This document shows positions 52,959-61,888 of a DNA stretch of 64,000 nucleotides, piece by piece. Under the pieces are notes generated by a model. That model searched no databases. It saw only the letters and a program-made list of their open reading frames with translations, and had not been told where the DNA came from. The position numbers and the translations under genes were made by a program. Within the stretch, counting starts at the first letter, position 1, and each line of letters begins with the position of its first letter. Location: NCBI GenBank assembly GCA_910578865.1, contig CAJTRM010000002.1:1-64000 (forward strand). Direction: 5' to 3'. The stretch is from an uncultured Dorea sp. GTDB lineage: Bacteria > Bacillota_A > Clostridia > Lachnospirales > Lachnospiraceae.

Positions 52959-53954
52959 ATGCGTGTCCGCAGAAGACGGCGTCAGCTGCTTATCCGCACA
53001 ATGACAGTAGTATTATTGGGATTGTGTACTGCAGCCGGAGTTTTGTTCTACAAAGGCAGTACAAAAGAAGAACACCTGGCGGCAGATTATGAAGCTGGAC
53101 ATTATAATACTTCCCTTTACAGAGGAACACTATTTGCAGCAGATCTGTGTGTCGCATCCAGAGATGTAGAGTTTGAAGGCGGTCCGGATGCATCTACTTT
53201 TAAGTCCGCTGCTCTGTTTGACGTAGATGCAGGGGAAACGGATTATGCTTATAGTGTCCATGAACAATTATTTCCTGCAAGTGTGACAAAAATCATGACA
53301 GCTCTGCTTGCTCTTGAATACGGAAATCTTCAGGATATGGTCACAGTAAATGTAGATGCCTCTGAGTTTGCGGCAGATGAAGTGACGGTAGGCCTGAAAA
53401 AAGGAGACTCGCTGACCCTTGAGGCATTGGTCAACGGCCTGCTTCTGCATTCCGGTAATGACAATGCCAATGCAATTGCAGAGCATATCGGCGGAAGTAT
53501 AGAAGAATTTGTCGATATGATGAATGAGAAAGCAGCGCAGTTAAAAGCTACCCATACTCATTTTGCAAACCCCAGCGGTTTACATGATGACAACCATTAC
53601 ACAACTGCGTATGACATATATTTGATTTTCAACGAATGTGTTAAAAACGAACAATTTGTTAAGATCATAAACACCGACTCCTATACTGCCGATATTAAAG
53701 GGGCAGATGGGACAACCAGGCAGATTGTAAGTGAACCAAGTCATTTTTATGCACATGGCAAGGCCACACTTCCAACAACTGCCGAAATTATAGGCGGAAA
53801 AACCGGAACAACAAAGAAGGCAGGTAATTGCCTGATCCTTTTGAACAAAACGGCTGATGATAAGCCCTATATTTCAGTTGTGATGGGTGCCGAGACAAAA
53901 GATCTTCTGTATCAGGATATGACTGACCTGATCAACGGGATTGAGACGTCTTAG
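52959..53954 (+). CDS. dacF: D-alanyl-D-alanine carboxypeptidase (PBP5/DacF-type)
   Basis: Peptidase that trims the pentapeptide stems of peptidoglycan. 331 aa from ATG at 52959; a GTG at 52925 is an alternative. A very basic N-terminus (MRVRRRRRQLLIR) precedes one membrane/signal segment (about 14-30, TMTVVLLGLCTAAGVLF). Catalytic motifs are Ser108 in SVTK (SxxK), SGN in HSGNDNAN and KTG in GGKTGTTKKAGN. No C-terminal amphipathic anchor is seen. The N-terminal segment may be an uncleaved anchor. Confidence 0.92.
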   Translation: MRVRRRRRQLLIRTMTVVLLGLCTAAGVLFYKGSTKEEHLAADYEAGHYNTSLYRGTLFAADLCVASRDVEFEGGPDASTFKSAALFDVDAGETDYAYSVHEQLFPASVTKIMTALLALEYGNLQDMVTVNVDASEFAADEVTVGLKKGDSLTLEALVNGLLLHSGNDNANAIAEHIGGSIEEFVDMMNEKAAQLKATHTHFANPSGLHDDNHYTTAYDIYLIFNECVKNEQFVKIINTDSYTADIKGADGTTRQIVSEPSHFYAHGKATLPTTAEIIGGKTGTTKKAGNCLILLNKTADDKPYISVVMGAETKDLLYQDMTDLINGIETS

Positions 53955-53970
53955 AATATATAATATGTAA

Positions 53971-53998
53971 AGGGGCATCCATAAATCAGGATACCCCT
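53971..53998. terminator. Bidirectional terminator hairpin
   Basis: AGGGGCATCC (53971-53980) pairs with GGATACCCCT (53989-53998) with one mismatch. It lies between the convergent carboxypeptidase and DUF378 genes and closes the mre operon. Confidence 0.65.
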
Positions 53999-54002
53999 AT
54001 TA

Positions 54003-54221
54003 TTATGAACTGATTTCAGTTTCTGACGTGGTTCCGATTCTGCCATAGAGGCTGATCAGATACAGACCGCACAGGCCGACTAAAGTATATACGATACGGG
54101 ATACCCAGGAAAGATTTCCAAACAAAAGAGCAACCAGGTCAAAGCGGAAAATTCCTACCAGAAGCCAGTTTATAGCGCCTATGATAACAAGTGTCAAAGC
54201 CGTATTGTCAAACCATTTCAT
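54003..54221 (-). CDS. DUF378 small membrane protein
   Basis: 72 aa from ATG at 54221, which has AAAGGAGG upstream on the minus strand; upstream extensions lack one. The core MKWFDNTALTLVIIGAINWLLVG with IFRFDLVALLFG is the DUF378 signature and gives two membrane segments. It is divergent from the radical SAM gene at 54312, so the 90 bases between must hold two promoters. Function unknown. Confidence 0.9.
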   Translation of the reverse strand: MKWFDNTALTLVIIGAINWLLVGIFRFDLVALLFGNLSWVSRIVYTLVGLCGLYLISLYGRIGTTSETEISS

Positions 54222-54311
54222 AAAAATGTCCTCCTTTTTGTGCTTAATCATAGTATGGGTGGTTTTTTCACATTTATACAAAAAAATAAAAAATATTAAG
54301 GAAATCTCAGT

Positions 54312-55271
54312 ATGGAAACAAATCACTCTATGTATAATGATTATTCAAATTTTCTGAGAAAAAAATATGGAGAGAAAGTATATAAACTTCCGGTAAATCT
54401 GCCAGTCACCTGTCCCAACCGCAAGAACGGAAGACCGGGATGCAGTTTTTGTGCCGGCTGCGGCACGGGATTTGAATCTTTCGACAGTAGTGTTCCTGTT
54501 AAGGAACAACTGGAACAGACGAAGCTGCATATTGAGAAAAAATACCACGCACACAAATTTATTGCTTATTTTCAGAATTATACCAATACATTTCTTCCTA
54601 TAGAGGAGTTCCATGCTTATGTGGAAGAGGCAGCCCGGGTTCCAGGTATTGTCGAGATTGCAATATCCACCCGGCCGGACTGTGTAGCAGCGGAATATCT
54701 GCAGGTTTTAAAAGATCTGGAAACAAACTATCATGTGGGGATTTCTGTTGAACTGGGACTCCAGACAGTGAACTACCATACTTTAAATGCAATTGGAAGA
54801 GGGCATACACTGGCAGAATTTATTGACGCAGCGCTCAAAATACATTCTTTCGGATTCGAGGTTTGTGCACATGTGATTTTGAATCTGCCGGGAGATACGC
54901 TTATAGATTCCATTGAGACCGCACGTTTTCTGTCTGCGCTGCATGTAGATGCCGTGAAGATTCATTCGCTTTATATTGCAAAAGGCTCAAGGTTGTGCGA
55001 GGATTATGAAAATGGTACAATAACATTAGGTTCAAAAGAGGACTATTTTGAACGCCTCATCTATTTTCTGGATTACCTGGATCCTGATATTGTGATCCAG
55101 CGCCTGTTCAGCCGGATTCCGGAAAAGGATTCGATTTTCTGCAACTGGGGGAACAGTTGGTGGAAGCTAAAAGATGAGCTGGAAAAAAGGATGCAGAACG
55201 GCGGACATTATCAGGGGCGTCTTTTTCATTATCTGAATGGAGCTGCACTGGACATATTGCAGGAAAGATAA
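54312..55271 (+). CDS. TIGR01212-type radical SAM protein (YhcC-like)
   Basis: 319 aa. The radical SAM cluster is bound by Cys in CPNRKNGRPGCSFC (the family's longer spacing, with Cys at about 35, 44 and 47), followed by GCGTGFESF. The C-terminal part has EVCAHVILNLPGDTLIDSI and VDAVKIHSLYIAKGSRL. This matches the YhcC/TIGR01212 family, widespread in Firmicutes, with no firmly known substrate. It is divergently oriented from the DUF378 gene and precedes the HlyD-like gene by 18 bases. Confidence 0.88.
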   Translation: METNHSMYNDYSNFLRKKYGEKVYKLPVNLPVTCPNRKNGRPGCSFCAGCGTGFESFDSSVPVKEQLEQTKLHIEKKYHAHKFIAYFQNYTNTFLPIEEFHAYVEEAARVPGIVEIAISTRPDCVAAEYLQVLKDLETNYHVGISVELGLQTVNYHTLNAIGRGHTLAEFIDAALKIHSFGFEVCAHVILNLPGDTLIDSIETARFLSALHVDAVKIHSLYIAKGSRLCEDYENGTITLGSKEDYFERLIYFLDYLDPDIVIQRLFSRIPEKDSIFCNWGNSWWKLKDELEKRMQNGGHYQGRLFHYLNGAALDILQER

Positions 55272-55289
55272 CGATAGGGGGAGATTATT

Positions 55290-56666
55290 TTGGCTGAAAA
55301 TAGACCGACGAATATTACAGTATACCGGAAAAAAACACATATTAATATTGGAATTATTATATTTGGAGCAATTTTTATCTATCTTGTTGTCCTGATCTTG
55401 TTGTATCTCACGAACCAGCATGTATCTGCCTATGAAGTACGTAAAGGATCCATTCTTAAGGATACAGCATATAATGGGTTTGTTGTGCGGAGCGAGGTGG
55501 TCATTACGGCAGAGGAAAGTGGATACGTCAATTATTTTACGCCGGAGGGCAGCAAAGTCGGGGCAAAGACGAATGTATACACACTTTCTCCCCAAAAGCT
55601 GGATTTTAAAGAAGGCGGCATGGATGAGGCAGAAGCCCTGACAGCGGATGAACAGGAAGCTATACTGGTAAAGACACAGTCTTTCAGTGAGAATTTCAAA
55701 GAAGAAGAGTTCCATGATATTTACACTCTAAAAGAAAATATATCTTCTGTCCTGGAAAGTAAATCCAGTCAGAACCGCCAGACACAGCTTACAGATATGC
55801 TTGAGAGTGAAGGAAACAGCCTTAAGGTGTTCAGTGGAGTGACTGACGGTATTATTATCTATTCTGTGGACGGGTACGAACAGACAGATATCAGCAAAGT
55901 AACGGAAGATATGCTCAACCGGCAGAATTATGAGAAGACCAGCCTGAAGAATGATATGCAGGTAGAGGCGGGCGATCCGGTGTATAAGCTTATTACCAAC
56001 GACAAATGGACTGTTGTGATCCTTCTGGAGGAAGACACCGCCAGGGAAATGTCCGAGATGAAACGGATCAAAGTCCGTTTTGCCAAAGACAACGAAACGG
56101 CCTTTGCGGATTTTGAAGTTTACAACACTCCGGAAGCCAATCTGGGATTCCTTACCTTTGACACAGGTATGATCCGATATGCCGAGGAGCGGTACCTGGA
56201 TATAGAATTGATCCTGGAGGATGAGACCGGACTTAAGATCCCCAAATCATCCGTTATTAAAAAAGATTTTTATATTGTTCCTCAGGATTACCTTACCCAG
56301 GGAGGAAACAGTAAGGCAAACGGCGTGCTGCTGGATAACGGGACAGGCACCGCTGAATTCAAGGAGGTGTCCGTCTATTACCGCGATAATGAGACAGGTA
56401 TGATCTATCTTGACCCTAACGCATTTGAAACCTCCCGTAAACTGATCAAACCTGATTCCAAGGAAACTTACGAATTAAAGGAGAAAAAAAGTCTTAAAGG
56501 CGTTTACAATATTAATAAAGGCTATGCCGTATTTAAGCAAATAAAAATTCTCTGTGAAAGCGAAGAGTATTATGTTGTGGAATCAGGCAACGATTATGGT
56601 CTTTCCAATTACGACCACATAGCCCTGGACGGATCCATTGTACGTGAAAATGATGTTGTGTTTTAA
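55290..56666 (+). CDS. HlyD-family/membrane-fusion-like protein of the sepF cluster
   Basis: 458 aa with TTG start at 55290 after TAGGGGGGAGA. A membrane helix (about 22-42, IIIFGAIFIYLVVLILLYL) precedes an extracytoplasmic part with a biotinyl-lipoyl-like entry (EESGYVNYFTPEGSKVGA) and beta-rich HlyD-like segments (KLITNDKWTVVILLEED). There is no ABC or RND partner beside it. The common layout in Lachnospiraceae, HlyD-like, ylmE, sepF, ylmH, is repeated here, so it may serve cell-envelope division. Function inferred from position only. Confidence 0.75.
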   Translation: MAENRPTNITVYRKKTHINIGIIIFGAIFIYLVVLILLYLTNQHVSAYEVRKGSILKDTAYNGFVVRSEVVITAEESGYVNYFTPEGSKVGAKTNVYTLSPQKLDFKEGGMDEAEALTADEQEAILVKTQSFSENFKEEEFHDIYTLKENISSVLESKSSQNRQTQLTDMLESEGNSLKVFSGVTDGIIIYSVDGYEQTDISKVTEDMLNRQNYEKTSLKNDMQVEAGDPVYKLITNDKWTVVILLEEDTAREMSEMKRIKVRFAKDNETAFADFEVYNTPEANLGFLTFDTGMIRYAEERYLDIELILEDETGLKIPKSSVIKKDFYIVPQDYLTQGGNSKANGVLLDNGTGTAEFKEVSVYYRDNETGMIYLDPNAFETSRKLIKPDSKETYELKEKKSLKGVYNINKGYAVFKQIKILCESEEYYVVESGNDYGLSNYDHIALDGSIVRENDVVF

Positions 56667-56683
56667 GAAACAGGAGTAGAAGG

Positions 56684-57382
56684 ATGATGTTAAAAGAAAA
56701 TCTAAAAAACGTGGAAGAAAAAATTAAGAAGGCGTGCACAGATGCCGGAAGAAAACGAGAAGAAGTTACCTTGATCGCAGTCAGTAAGACCAAACCTCTG
56801 GATACATTAAAAGAGGCCTATGATTTGGGAGTACGTGTTTTCGGGGAAAATAAGGTTCAGGAATTAGTCGATAAATATGACGCATTGCCGAAAGATATCC
56901 ACTGGCACATGATCGGCCATCTGCAGCGCAATAAAGTCAAATATATCATCGACAAAGTTGACCTGATCCATTCTGTGGATTCCTTACGTCTGGCCGAAGC
57001 AATTGAAAAAGAAGCGGCGAAACGGGGAATCACAGTCAATATCCTGATCGAAGTCAATGTGGCAGGAGAAGAGAGTAAATTTGGCCTCGCGCCGGAGGCT
57101 GTGGATGAATTTGTTGAAGCCGTTGCACAATTTGAACATATCCGGGTAAAAGGGCTTATGACAATAGCTCCATTTGTAGAAAATCCAGAGGAAAATCGCT
57201 CTGTTTTCACAGCTTTAAAAAAATTATCTGTTGACATTGCAAAGAAAAACGTTGATAATGTTAATGTGAGCATGCTTTCTATGGGTATGACGAATGACTA
57301 CCAGACGGCCATAGAAGAGGGAGCAACAATGGTTCGAGTCGGTACGGGGATTTTTGGTGAAAGGGATTATGCTCAAGTCTAA
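56684..57382 (+). CDS. ylmE: YggS/YlmE PLP homeostasis protein
   Basis: Small PLP-binding protein that keeps free PLP and amino-acid pools balanced. 232 aa with Lys35 in VSKTKPLD as the PLP lysine, GENKVQELVDKYD, HMIGHLQRNKVKYI, IEVNVAGEESKFG and MGMTNDYQTAIEEGATMVRVG. It starts 17 bases after the HlyD-like gene and precedes sepF, the classical ylmE-ylmF order. Confidence 0.94.
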   Translation: MMLKENLKNVEEKIKKACTDAGRKREEVTLIAVSKTKPLDTLKEAYDLGVRVFGENKVQELVDKYDALPKDIHWHMIGHLQRNKVKYIIDKVDLIHSVDSLRLAEAIEKEAAKRGITVNILIEVNVAGEESKFGLAPEAVDEFVEAVAQFEHIRVKGLMTIAPFVENPEENRSVFTALKKLSVDIAKKNVDNVNVSMLSMGMTNDYQTAIEEGATMVRVGTGIFGERDYAQV

Positions 57383-57404
57383 ACGTAAGATAGGAGAGTT
57401 TTAA

Positions 57405-57959
57405 ATGGGAGTATTAGATAGGTTCTTGGACATCATGAAATTAAGTGATGACGATGATTACGATGACGATGATTTTTTTGACGACGATTACGATGATTAT
57501 GATGAAAAACCAGCAAAAAAAAGTTTCTTTAAACGAGAAAAAAATTACGATATAGAAGATGAAGATGATTATGACGAGTACGATCTTCCGGCCAAGCCGT
57601 CCAGATCTTCACGTTCCGGCAACAATAAGGTTACTCCTATGCGTCAGCCTGCCAGGAGAAGCAATGTAAGCATGGAGGTCTGTGTAATCAAACCTAATTC
57701 TGTGGAAGATGCGCGTGAGATTACAGAAACGTTATTGAGCGGACGCACAGTTATTTTAAATCTGGAAGGCCTGGATCTTGAGATTGCCCAGAGAATCATT
57801 GATTTTACATCCGGAGCTACCTTTGCCATCAGTGGAAATCTGCAGAAGATTTCTAATTACATATTCCTGGTAACGCCGACCAATGTAGATATTTCCGGAG
57901 ATTTGCAGGATCTTCTCGGCACATCCTTTGATGCGTCCTCGATGCGGTCCCGGTTCTAG
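57405..57959 (+). CDS. sepF: Cell division protein SepF
   Basis: FtsZ-binding protein that forms rings on the membrane at the septum. 184 aa. The N-terminal membrane helix (MGVLDRFLDIMKL) is followed by an extremely acidic linker (many Asp/Tyr codons, about 15-60). The C-terminal SepF domain (about 95-175, EDAREITETLLSGRTVILNLEGLD and AQRIIDFTSGATFAISGN, then VTPTNVDISGD) follows. Length is slightly above the Bacillus protein owing to the acidic linker. Confidence 0.95.
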   Translation: MGVLDRFLDIMKLSDDDDYDDDDFFDDDYDDYDEKPAKKSFFKREKNYDIEDEDDYDEYDLPAKPSRSSRSGNNKVTPMRQPARRSNVSMEVCVIKPNSVEDAREITETLLSGRTVILNLEGLDLEIAQRIIDFTSGATFAISGNLQKISNYIFLVTPTNVDISGDLQDLLGTSFDASSMRSRF

Positions 57960-57985
57960 GAAACGGGCGAAAGGAAGGCAACAAT

Positions 57986-58741
57986 ATGGATAAAGGGGAA
58001 AGTTTACTCAGGAAACGTCTGGTTGAATTATCCAATCAGGCATATACAAGAGATATTGTAACATTTTCGGATTTTTTGAACTTAAATGAACTTCATATTC
58101 TTCATACAACACCGAAAGATCTGTTTCCGGCAAGATACGAGACATTTGGAGGGTATGATATGGCAGAGCGTCAGATGGTTGCATTTCTACCTGATGCTCT
58201 TTATTATGAATACGGATATCCGTTGAAACCGATAGAAATAAAACCGCTGCATGAAAGATTTGCGGGAAGCCTTAGTCACAGAGATTACCTTGGTGCATTG
58301 ATCAATCTCGGGATTGAACGTAGCAGATTAGGAGATATTATAATAGACGGCTGTACAGCTGTTGTATTTGCGAGAGAAGAAATCACTCCTTTTATTGTGG
58401 ATCAACTTTCGCGCATCCGTCATACAGAGGTTTCTGCATGTATCAGACAAGAGGGCAGAATAGACTTCCATCTGAAGTACGAAGAGAAGAGGGGGACTGT
58501 CCCGTCTGTGAGGCTGGACACAATCCTGTCCGTTGCCTATCCGATGTCGCGCAGTAAGCTGACCGGCTATATTGAAAATGGAAAAGTATTTGTAAATGGA
58601 AAACTGATTACAAGCAATGGCTGCCATTTGAGAGACGGTGATCTTATATCCGTAAGGGGGCTTGGCCGTATTATGTACGACAGCACCCTTTCAGAGACTA
58701 AAAAAGGCCGTTATCTGGTGTCGGTTAAAAAATATAGTTAA
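57986..58741 (+). CDS. ylmH: YlmH, S4-domain RNA-binding protein
   Basis: 251 aa. The N-terminal part (RLVELSNQAYTRDIVTFSDFL, then LPDALYYEYGYPLKPIEI) and a C-terminal S4 domain (about 175-240; RLDTILSVAYPMSRSKLTGYIENGKVFVNGKLI) are typical. In Bacillus, YlmH binds ribosomal RNA-like structures in stalled large subunits and acts in ribosome rescue. No divIVA follows it here; lspA starts 40 bases later. Confidence 0.9.
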   Translation: MDKGESLLRKRLVELSNQAYTRDIVTFSDFLNLNELHILHTTPKDLFPARYETFGGYDMAERQMVAFLPDALYYEYGYPLKPIEIKPLHERFAGSLSHRDYLGALINLGIERSRLGDIIIDGCTAVVFAREEITPFIVDQLSRIRHTEVSACIRQEGRIDFHLKYEEKRGTVPSVRLDTILSVAYPMSRSKLTGYIENGKVFVNGKLITSNGCHLRDGDLISVRGLGRIMYDSTLSETKKGRYLVSVKKYS

Positions 58742-58781
58742 AATTATAGTTAAAAATAGAGTGTAAAGCAGAGGAATCTTT

Positions 58782-59297
58782 ATGGAAACAAAAAACAGCC
58801 GCGGCAGGTATTATCTTACAGCGCTGATCTGGATCATACTGGGTGCGATACTGGATCAGGCTACAAAATATCTTGCCATTGTGAATTTAAAAGGACAAAA
58901 TCCCTATGTCATATGGAAGGGAGTATTTCAGCTTGAATATTTAGAAAACCGGGGAGCGGCATTTGGATTATTTCAGAATCAAAGACTTTTTTTCTTTTTA
59001 AGTGTGGTTTTTGTCTTTCTTGCTGTTCTGTGGTTTTATTCAAAGGTACCGATGAACAGGCATTTTCTGCCCCTTCGGATCTGTGCCGTATTGGTAATGT
59101 CCGGAGCTATCGGGAATTTTATAGATCGTCTGCGGCTGAATTATGTAGTGGATTTTCTGTATTTTAAATTAATCAATTTTCCCGTTTTTAATGTGGCGGA
59201 TATTTATGTTACGGTGGCGGCATTTTCTTTTTTCCTACTGTTATTTTTTTATTATAAGGAGGAAGACCTTGAGCAAATCTTTCATAATAGAAAATGA
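58782..59297 (+). CDS. lspA: Lipoprotein signal peptidase (signal peptidase II)
   Basis: Cleaves prolipoprotein signal peptides in the membrane. 171 aa with four membrane segments. The catalytic aspartates lie in GAIGNFIDRLRLNYVVDFL and VFNVADIYVTV, with DQATKYLAI at the N-terminal side. It overlaps the rluD start by 29 bases, as is usual in Firmicutes. Confidence 0.95.
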   Translation: METKNSRGRYYLTALIWIILGAILDQATKYLAIVNLKGQNPYVIWKGVFQLEYLENRGAAFGLFQNQRLFFFLSVVFVFLAVLWFYSKVPMNRHFLPLRICAVLVMSGAIGNFIDRLRLNYVVDFLYFKLINFPVFNVADIYVTVAAFSFFLLLFFYYKEEDLEQIFHNRK

Positions 59298-60183
59298 AAA
59301 TGGCATGCGGATTGACAAATGTCTTGCAGAAATGCCGTCCGGGCTCTCCCGGTCCCATATTCAGAAATTAATAAAAGAAGGGGACATAATGGTCAATGAT
59401 AAGCCTGTAAAAGCAAATTACAGGCTTATTTCGGGTGACCATGTAACTATAAATATACCGAATCTGAAAGAGCCGGATATTGCCGCTGAAGATATTCCGC
59501 TGGATATTCTGTATGAGGATGAGGATGTGATCATCATCAATAAACCAAAGCAGATGGTAGTACACCCGGCCCCCGGACATTACACCGGTACTCTGGTCAA
59601 TGCGTTGATGTACCATTGCAGAAACGGCCTGTCCGGCATCAACGGAGACCTGCGGCCCGGAATCGTTCACCGGATTGATATGGACACCACAGGTTCCCTT
59701 GTGATCTGTAAAAATGATGCGGCCCATCAAAGCCTTGCAGAACAGTTGAAGGAGCATTCGATTAACCGTGTCTATGTGGCAGTGGTCTACGGCAATATAA
59801 AAGAAGATAAAGGTACTATAGACGCTCCGATCGGAAGGCATCCTACAGAACGAAAAAAAATGAGCATACATGCCAAAAACGCAAAGGAGGCAGTCACTCA
59901 CTATGAAGTCATCAAAAGATTTCATGGCTACACATACATCAAATGCCGTCTGGAGACAGGCAGGACCCATCAGATCCGTGTCCATATGGCCAGTATCGGC
60001 CATCCGCTGGTAGGAGACCTTGTATACGGGCCCAGGAAAAATCTGTTTCCCGGCCTGCAGGGGCAGACACTCCATGCAAAAACACTTGGCTTTATACATC
60101 CGACAACAAATCAATACATGGAAACAGACGCTCCGATTCCGGAGTATTTTGAAGAACTACTAAAAGAACTTGAAAATGTTTGA
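59269..60183 (+). CDS. rluD: 23S rRNA pseudouridine synthase RluD-type
   Basis: 304 aa. TTG at 59269 has AAGGAGG 6 bases before it; the longer in-frame reading lies inside lspA. An S4 domain (MRIDKCLAEMPSGLSRSHIQKLIKEG) is followed by the pseudouridine synthase core with the catalytic Asp in GIVHRIDMDTTGSLV, IINKPKQMVVHPA and TGRTHQIRVHMA. RluD makes pseudouridines in the helix 69 region of 23S rRNA; closely related RluC-like enzymes cannot be fully excluded. Confidence 0.9.
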   Translation: MSKSFIIENENGMRIDKCLAEMPSGLSRSHIQKLIKEGDIMVNDKPVKANYRLISGDHVTINIPNLKEPDIAAEDIPLDILYEDEDVIIINKPKQMVVHPAPGHYTGTLVNALMYHCRNGLSGINGDLRPGIVHRIDMDTTGSLVICKNDAAHQSLAEQLKEHSINRVYVAVVYGNIKEDKGTIDAPIGRHPTERKKMSIHAKNAKEAVTHYEVIKRFHGYTYIKCRLETGRTHQIRVHMASIGHPLVGDLVYGPRKNLFPGLQGQTLHAKTLGFIHPTTNQYMETDAPIPEYFEELLKELENV

Positions 60184-60203
60184 TGCAAATTTTCTAAAAA
60201 TTA

Positions 60204-60232
60204 TATACATTTTCATCTAATTATTATATAAT
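60204..60232 (+). promoter_or_regulatory. Promoter of the cytidylate-kinase-like gene
   Basis: TATACA (60204-60209), 17 bases, TATAAT (60227-60232). Perfect -10 and optimal spacing. It is 30 bases before the start at 60263. Confidence 0.55.
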
Positions 60233-60262
60233 ATCTCATATATGAAAAGGAGCGTGATATGT

Positions 60263-60907
60263 ATGGCTAAAACAAGTACAATTATTACTATAGGACGACA
60301 GTTTGGAAGTGCCGGTCGGGAGATTGGATATAAGGTGGCAGACGATCTGGGTATTAAATTGTATGACAAAGAGATGCTGGACCGGGCATCGAAAGAGAGC
60401 GGCATTTGTCAGGAATTATTTGAGACCCATGACGAAAAGCCAACCAACAGTTTCCTGTATTCGCTGGTTATGGATACTTATTCTCTGGGATATTCTTCCG
60501 GAAGTTACACGGACATGCCGATCAATCATAAAGTATTCCTGGCTCAGTTTGATGCGATTAAGAAGATTGCAGACGAAGGTCCCTGTATTCTGGTAGGCCG
60601 CTGTGCAGATTACGCACTGGAAGAATATGACAACGTATTGACCTTGTTTATCCATGCGAGCATGGATGCAAGAATACGCAGGATTGCCAGAATCTATGAC
60701 CTTACAGACGCCAAGGCAAAAGATATGATCATCAAGACTGACAAAAAGCGTTCCAGCTATTACAATTACTACAGTAATAAGAAATGGTCCTCGGCGGACA
60801 GTTACCATATGTGCCTGGACAGTTCCGTTCTCGGAATTGAAGGAACAGCAGAAGCAATCAAGAAATTAGTAGAACTGAAAGAACAGAATAAAGAATGTAA
60901 GCTGTAA
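60263..60907 (+). CDS. Cytidylate-kinase-like family protein (PF13189)
   Basis: 214 aa from ATG at 60263 with AAAGGAG 10 bases before. P-loop-like start ITIGRQFGSAGREIGYKVADDLG, IKLYDKEML, ILVGRCADYAL, and the C-terminal KKRSSYYNYYSNKKWSSADSYH are typical of the cytidylate-kinase-like family found in Firmicutes. It is distinct from true Cmk (no lid typical for CMP), so the substrate is uncertain. It ends in a strong terminator. Confidence 0.85.
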   Translation: MAKTSTIITIGRQFGSAGREIGYKVADDLGIKLYDKEMLDRASKESGICQELFETHDEKPTNSFLYSLVMDTYSLGYSSGSYTDMPINHKVFLAQFDAIKKIADEGPCILVGRCADYALEEYDNVLTLFIHASMDARIRRIARIYDLTDAKAKDMIIKTDKKRSSYYNYYSNKKWSSADSYHMCLDSSVLGIEGTAEAIKKLVELKEQNKECKL

Positions 60908-60954
60908 AAAAATCCGGGATGTATATGGTTATCCATTTTCATCCCGGATTTTTT
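60906..60954. terminator. Bidirectional rho-independent terminator
   Basis: AAAAATCCGGGATG pairs perfectly with CATCCCGGATTTTT, followed on the plus strand by a T-rich run. It separates two convergent genes and can end transcription on both strands. Confidence 0.9.
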
Positions 60955-60978
60955 GTTTTTTCAGGGCAGATCCTGCGC

Positions 60979-61710
60979 TTATGATTTTTGCTTTCTTTCC
61001 GGCCAGCCCTGGATATCTCCATTTAAAACTGCCGTAAACATTCGCTGCTTTGCACCCGGATGTGCCAGATTTAATTCTTTGACCAGTTCTTTTGCATATT
61101 GACGTTTCGTATACCCGTCAATCGGGCATCGGCTTTTTACTACCGGTAAATTGTATTTGTTCTGAAAACCGACAACATCTGCCTCCGACACAAACATCAT
61201 CGGGCGGATGACAGTCAGATCCATACGGTCCAGATATGTTCTTGGAGAGAAGGAATAAAATCGCCCTTCAAAAATGAGCGAAAGCAGCATTGTCTCAATG
61301 ATATCATCTTTATGATGTGCATAGGCCACTTTATTACATCCCATATCTTTTACAGCCTGATTTAAAGCCCCTTTCCGCATCTTCGCGCACAGGGAGCATG
61401 GATTTGATTCCTTTCGTTCTTCAAACAAAATACGGGCGATATCTGTTTTTACGATTTTATAAGGGATGTCCAGCTGGCTGCATAAGCACGTCACCGGTGT
61501 AAAATCACACTCGCTGTACCCCAGATCCACGGTAACCGCACTTAATTTGAATTTATTTGGATAGAAACGTTTCAGCCCATGGAGCGCATAGAGAAGGGTA
61601 AGGCTGTCTTTTCCGCCCGATATGCCGACGGCAATGTGGTCCCCCTCGGAAATCATCTGATATTCATCTACTGCTTTTCTGGTAAGACTCAATAATTGCT
61701 GTAATTTCAT
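60979..61710 (-). CDS. ttcA: TtcA-like tRNA 2-thiocytidine synthase (PP-loop ATPase)
   Basis: 243 aa. The PP-loop motif SGGKDS lies at 31-36. Cys pairs for an Fe-S cluster lie in TCLCSQ and NPCSLCAKMRKGAL, followed by AYAHHKDDIIETMLLS and RCPIDGYTKRQYAKELV. TtcA-type enzymes thiolate C32 of tRNAs. Related TilS/CTU-like proteins share the motif, but TilS has a longer C-terminus that is absent here. The start at 61710 follows GGAAAGGA. It is divergent from the two-component system. Confidence 0.85.
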   Translation of the reverse strand: MKLQQLLSLTRKAVDEYQMISEGDHIAVGISGGKDSLTLLYALHGLKRFYPNKFKLSAVTVDLGYSECDFTPVTCLCSQLDIPYKIVKTDIARILFEERKESNPCSLCAKMRKGALNQAVKDMGCNKVAYAHHKDDIIETMLLSLIFEGRFYSFSPRTYLDRMDLTVIRPMMFVSEADVVGFQNKYNLPVVKSRCPIDGYTKRQYAKELVKELNLAHPGAKQRMFTAVLNGDIQGWPERKQKS

Positions 61711-61798
61711 ATTGTATGTTCATTCCTTTCCGGATCTTCATGCCAAAACTTTTCACAAAACTTATTGTACCAGAAATATTGTTTATTGTGAATCTGGA

Positions 61799-61829
61799 AT
61801 ATGCTATACTTTGTAATATGTTATACTTT
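61799..61829 (+). repeat. 14-bp direct repeat (period 17) in the response-regulator promoter region
   Basis: ATATGCTATACTTT (61799-61812) and ATATGTTATACTTT (61816-61829) differ by one base. Each contains TATACT, a good -10 sequence. It may be a tandem promoter or an operator, 60 bases before the response-regulator start. Confidence 0.6.
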
Positions 61830-61888
61830 ATTTCTAAAAGAACATACCAGAAAAATAATTCTCTGAACAAAAATGGAGTGAAACTATA

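Noticed and set aside
57405..57600. Asp-codon-rich stretch in sepF as a repeat element
   Set aside because: It encodes an acidic linker of SepF with no regular period; treated as part of the gene.
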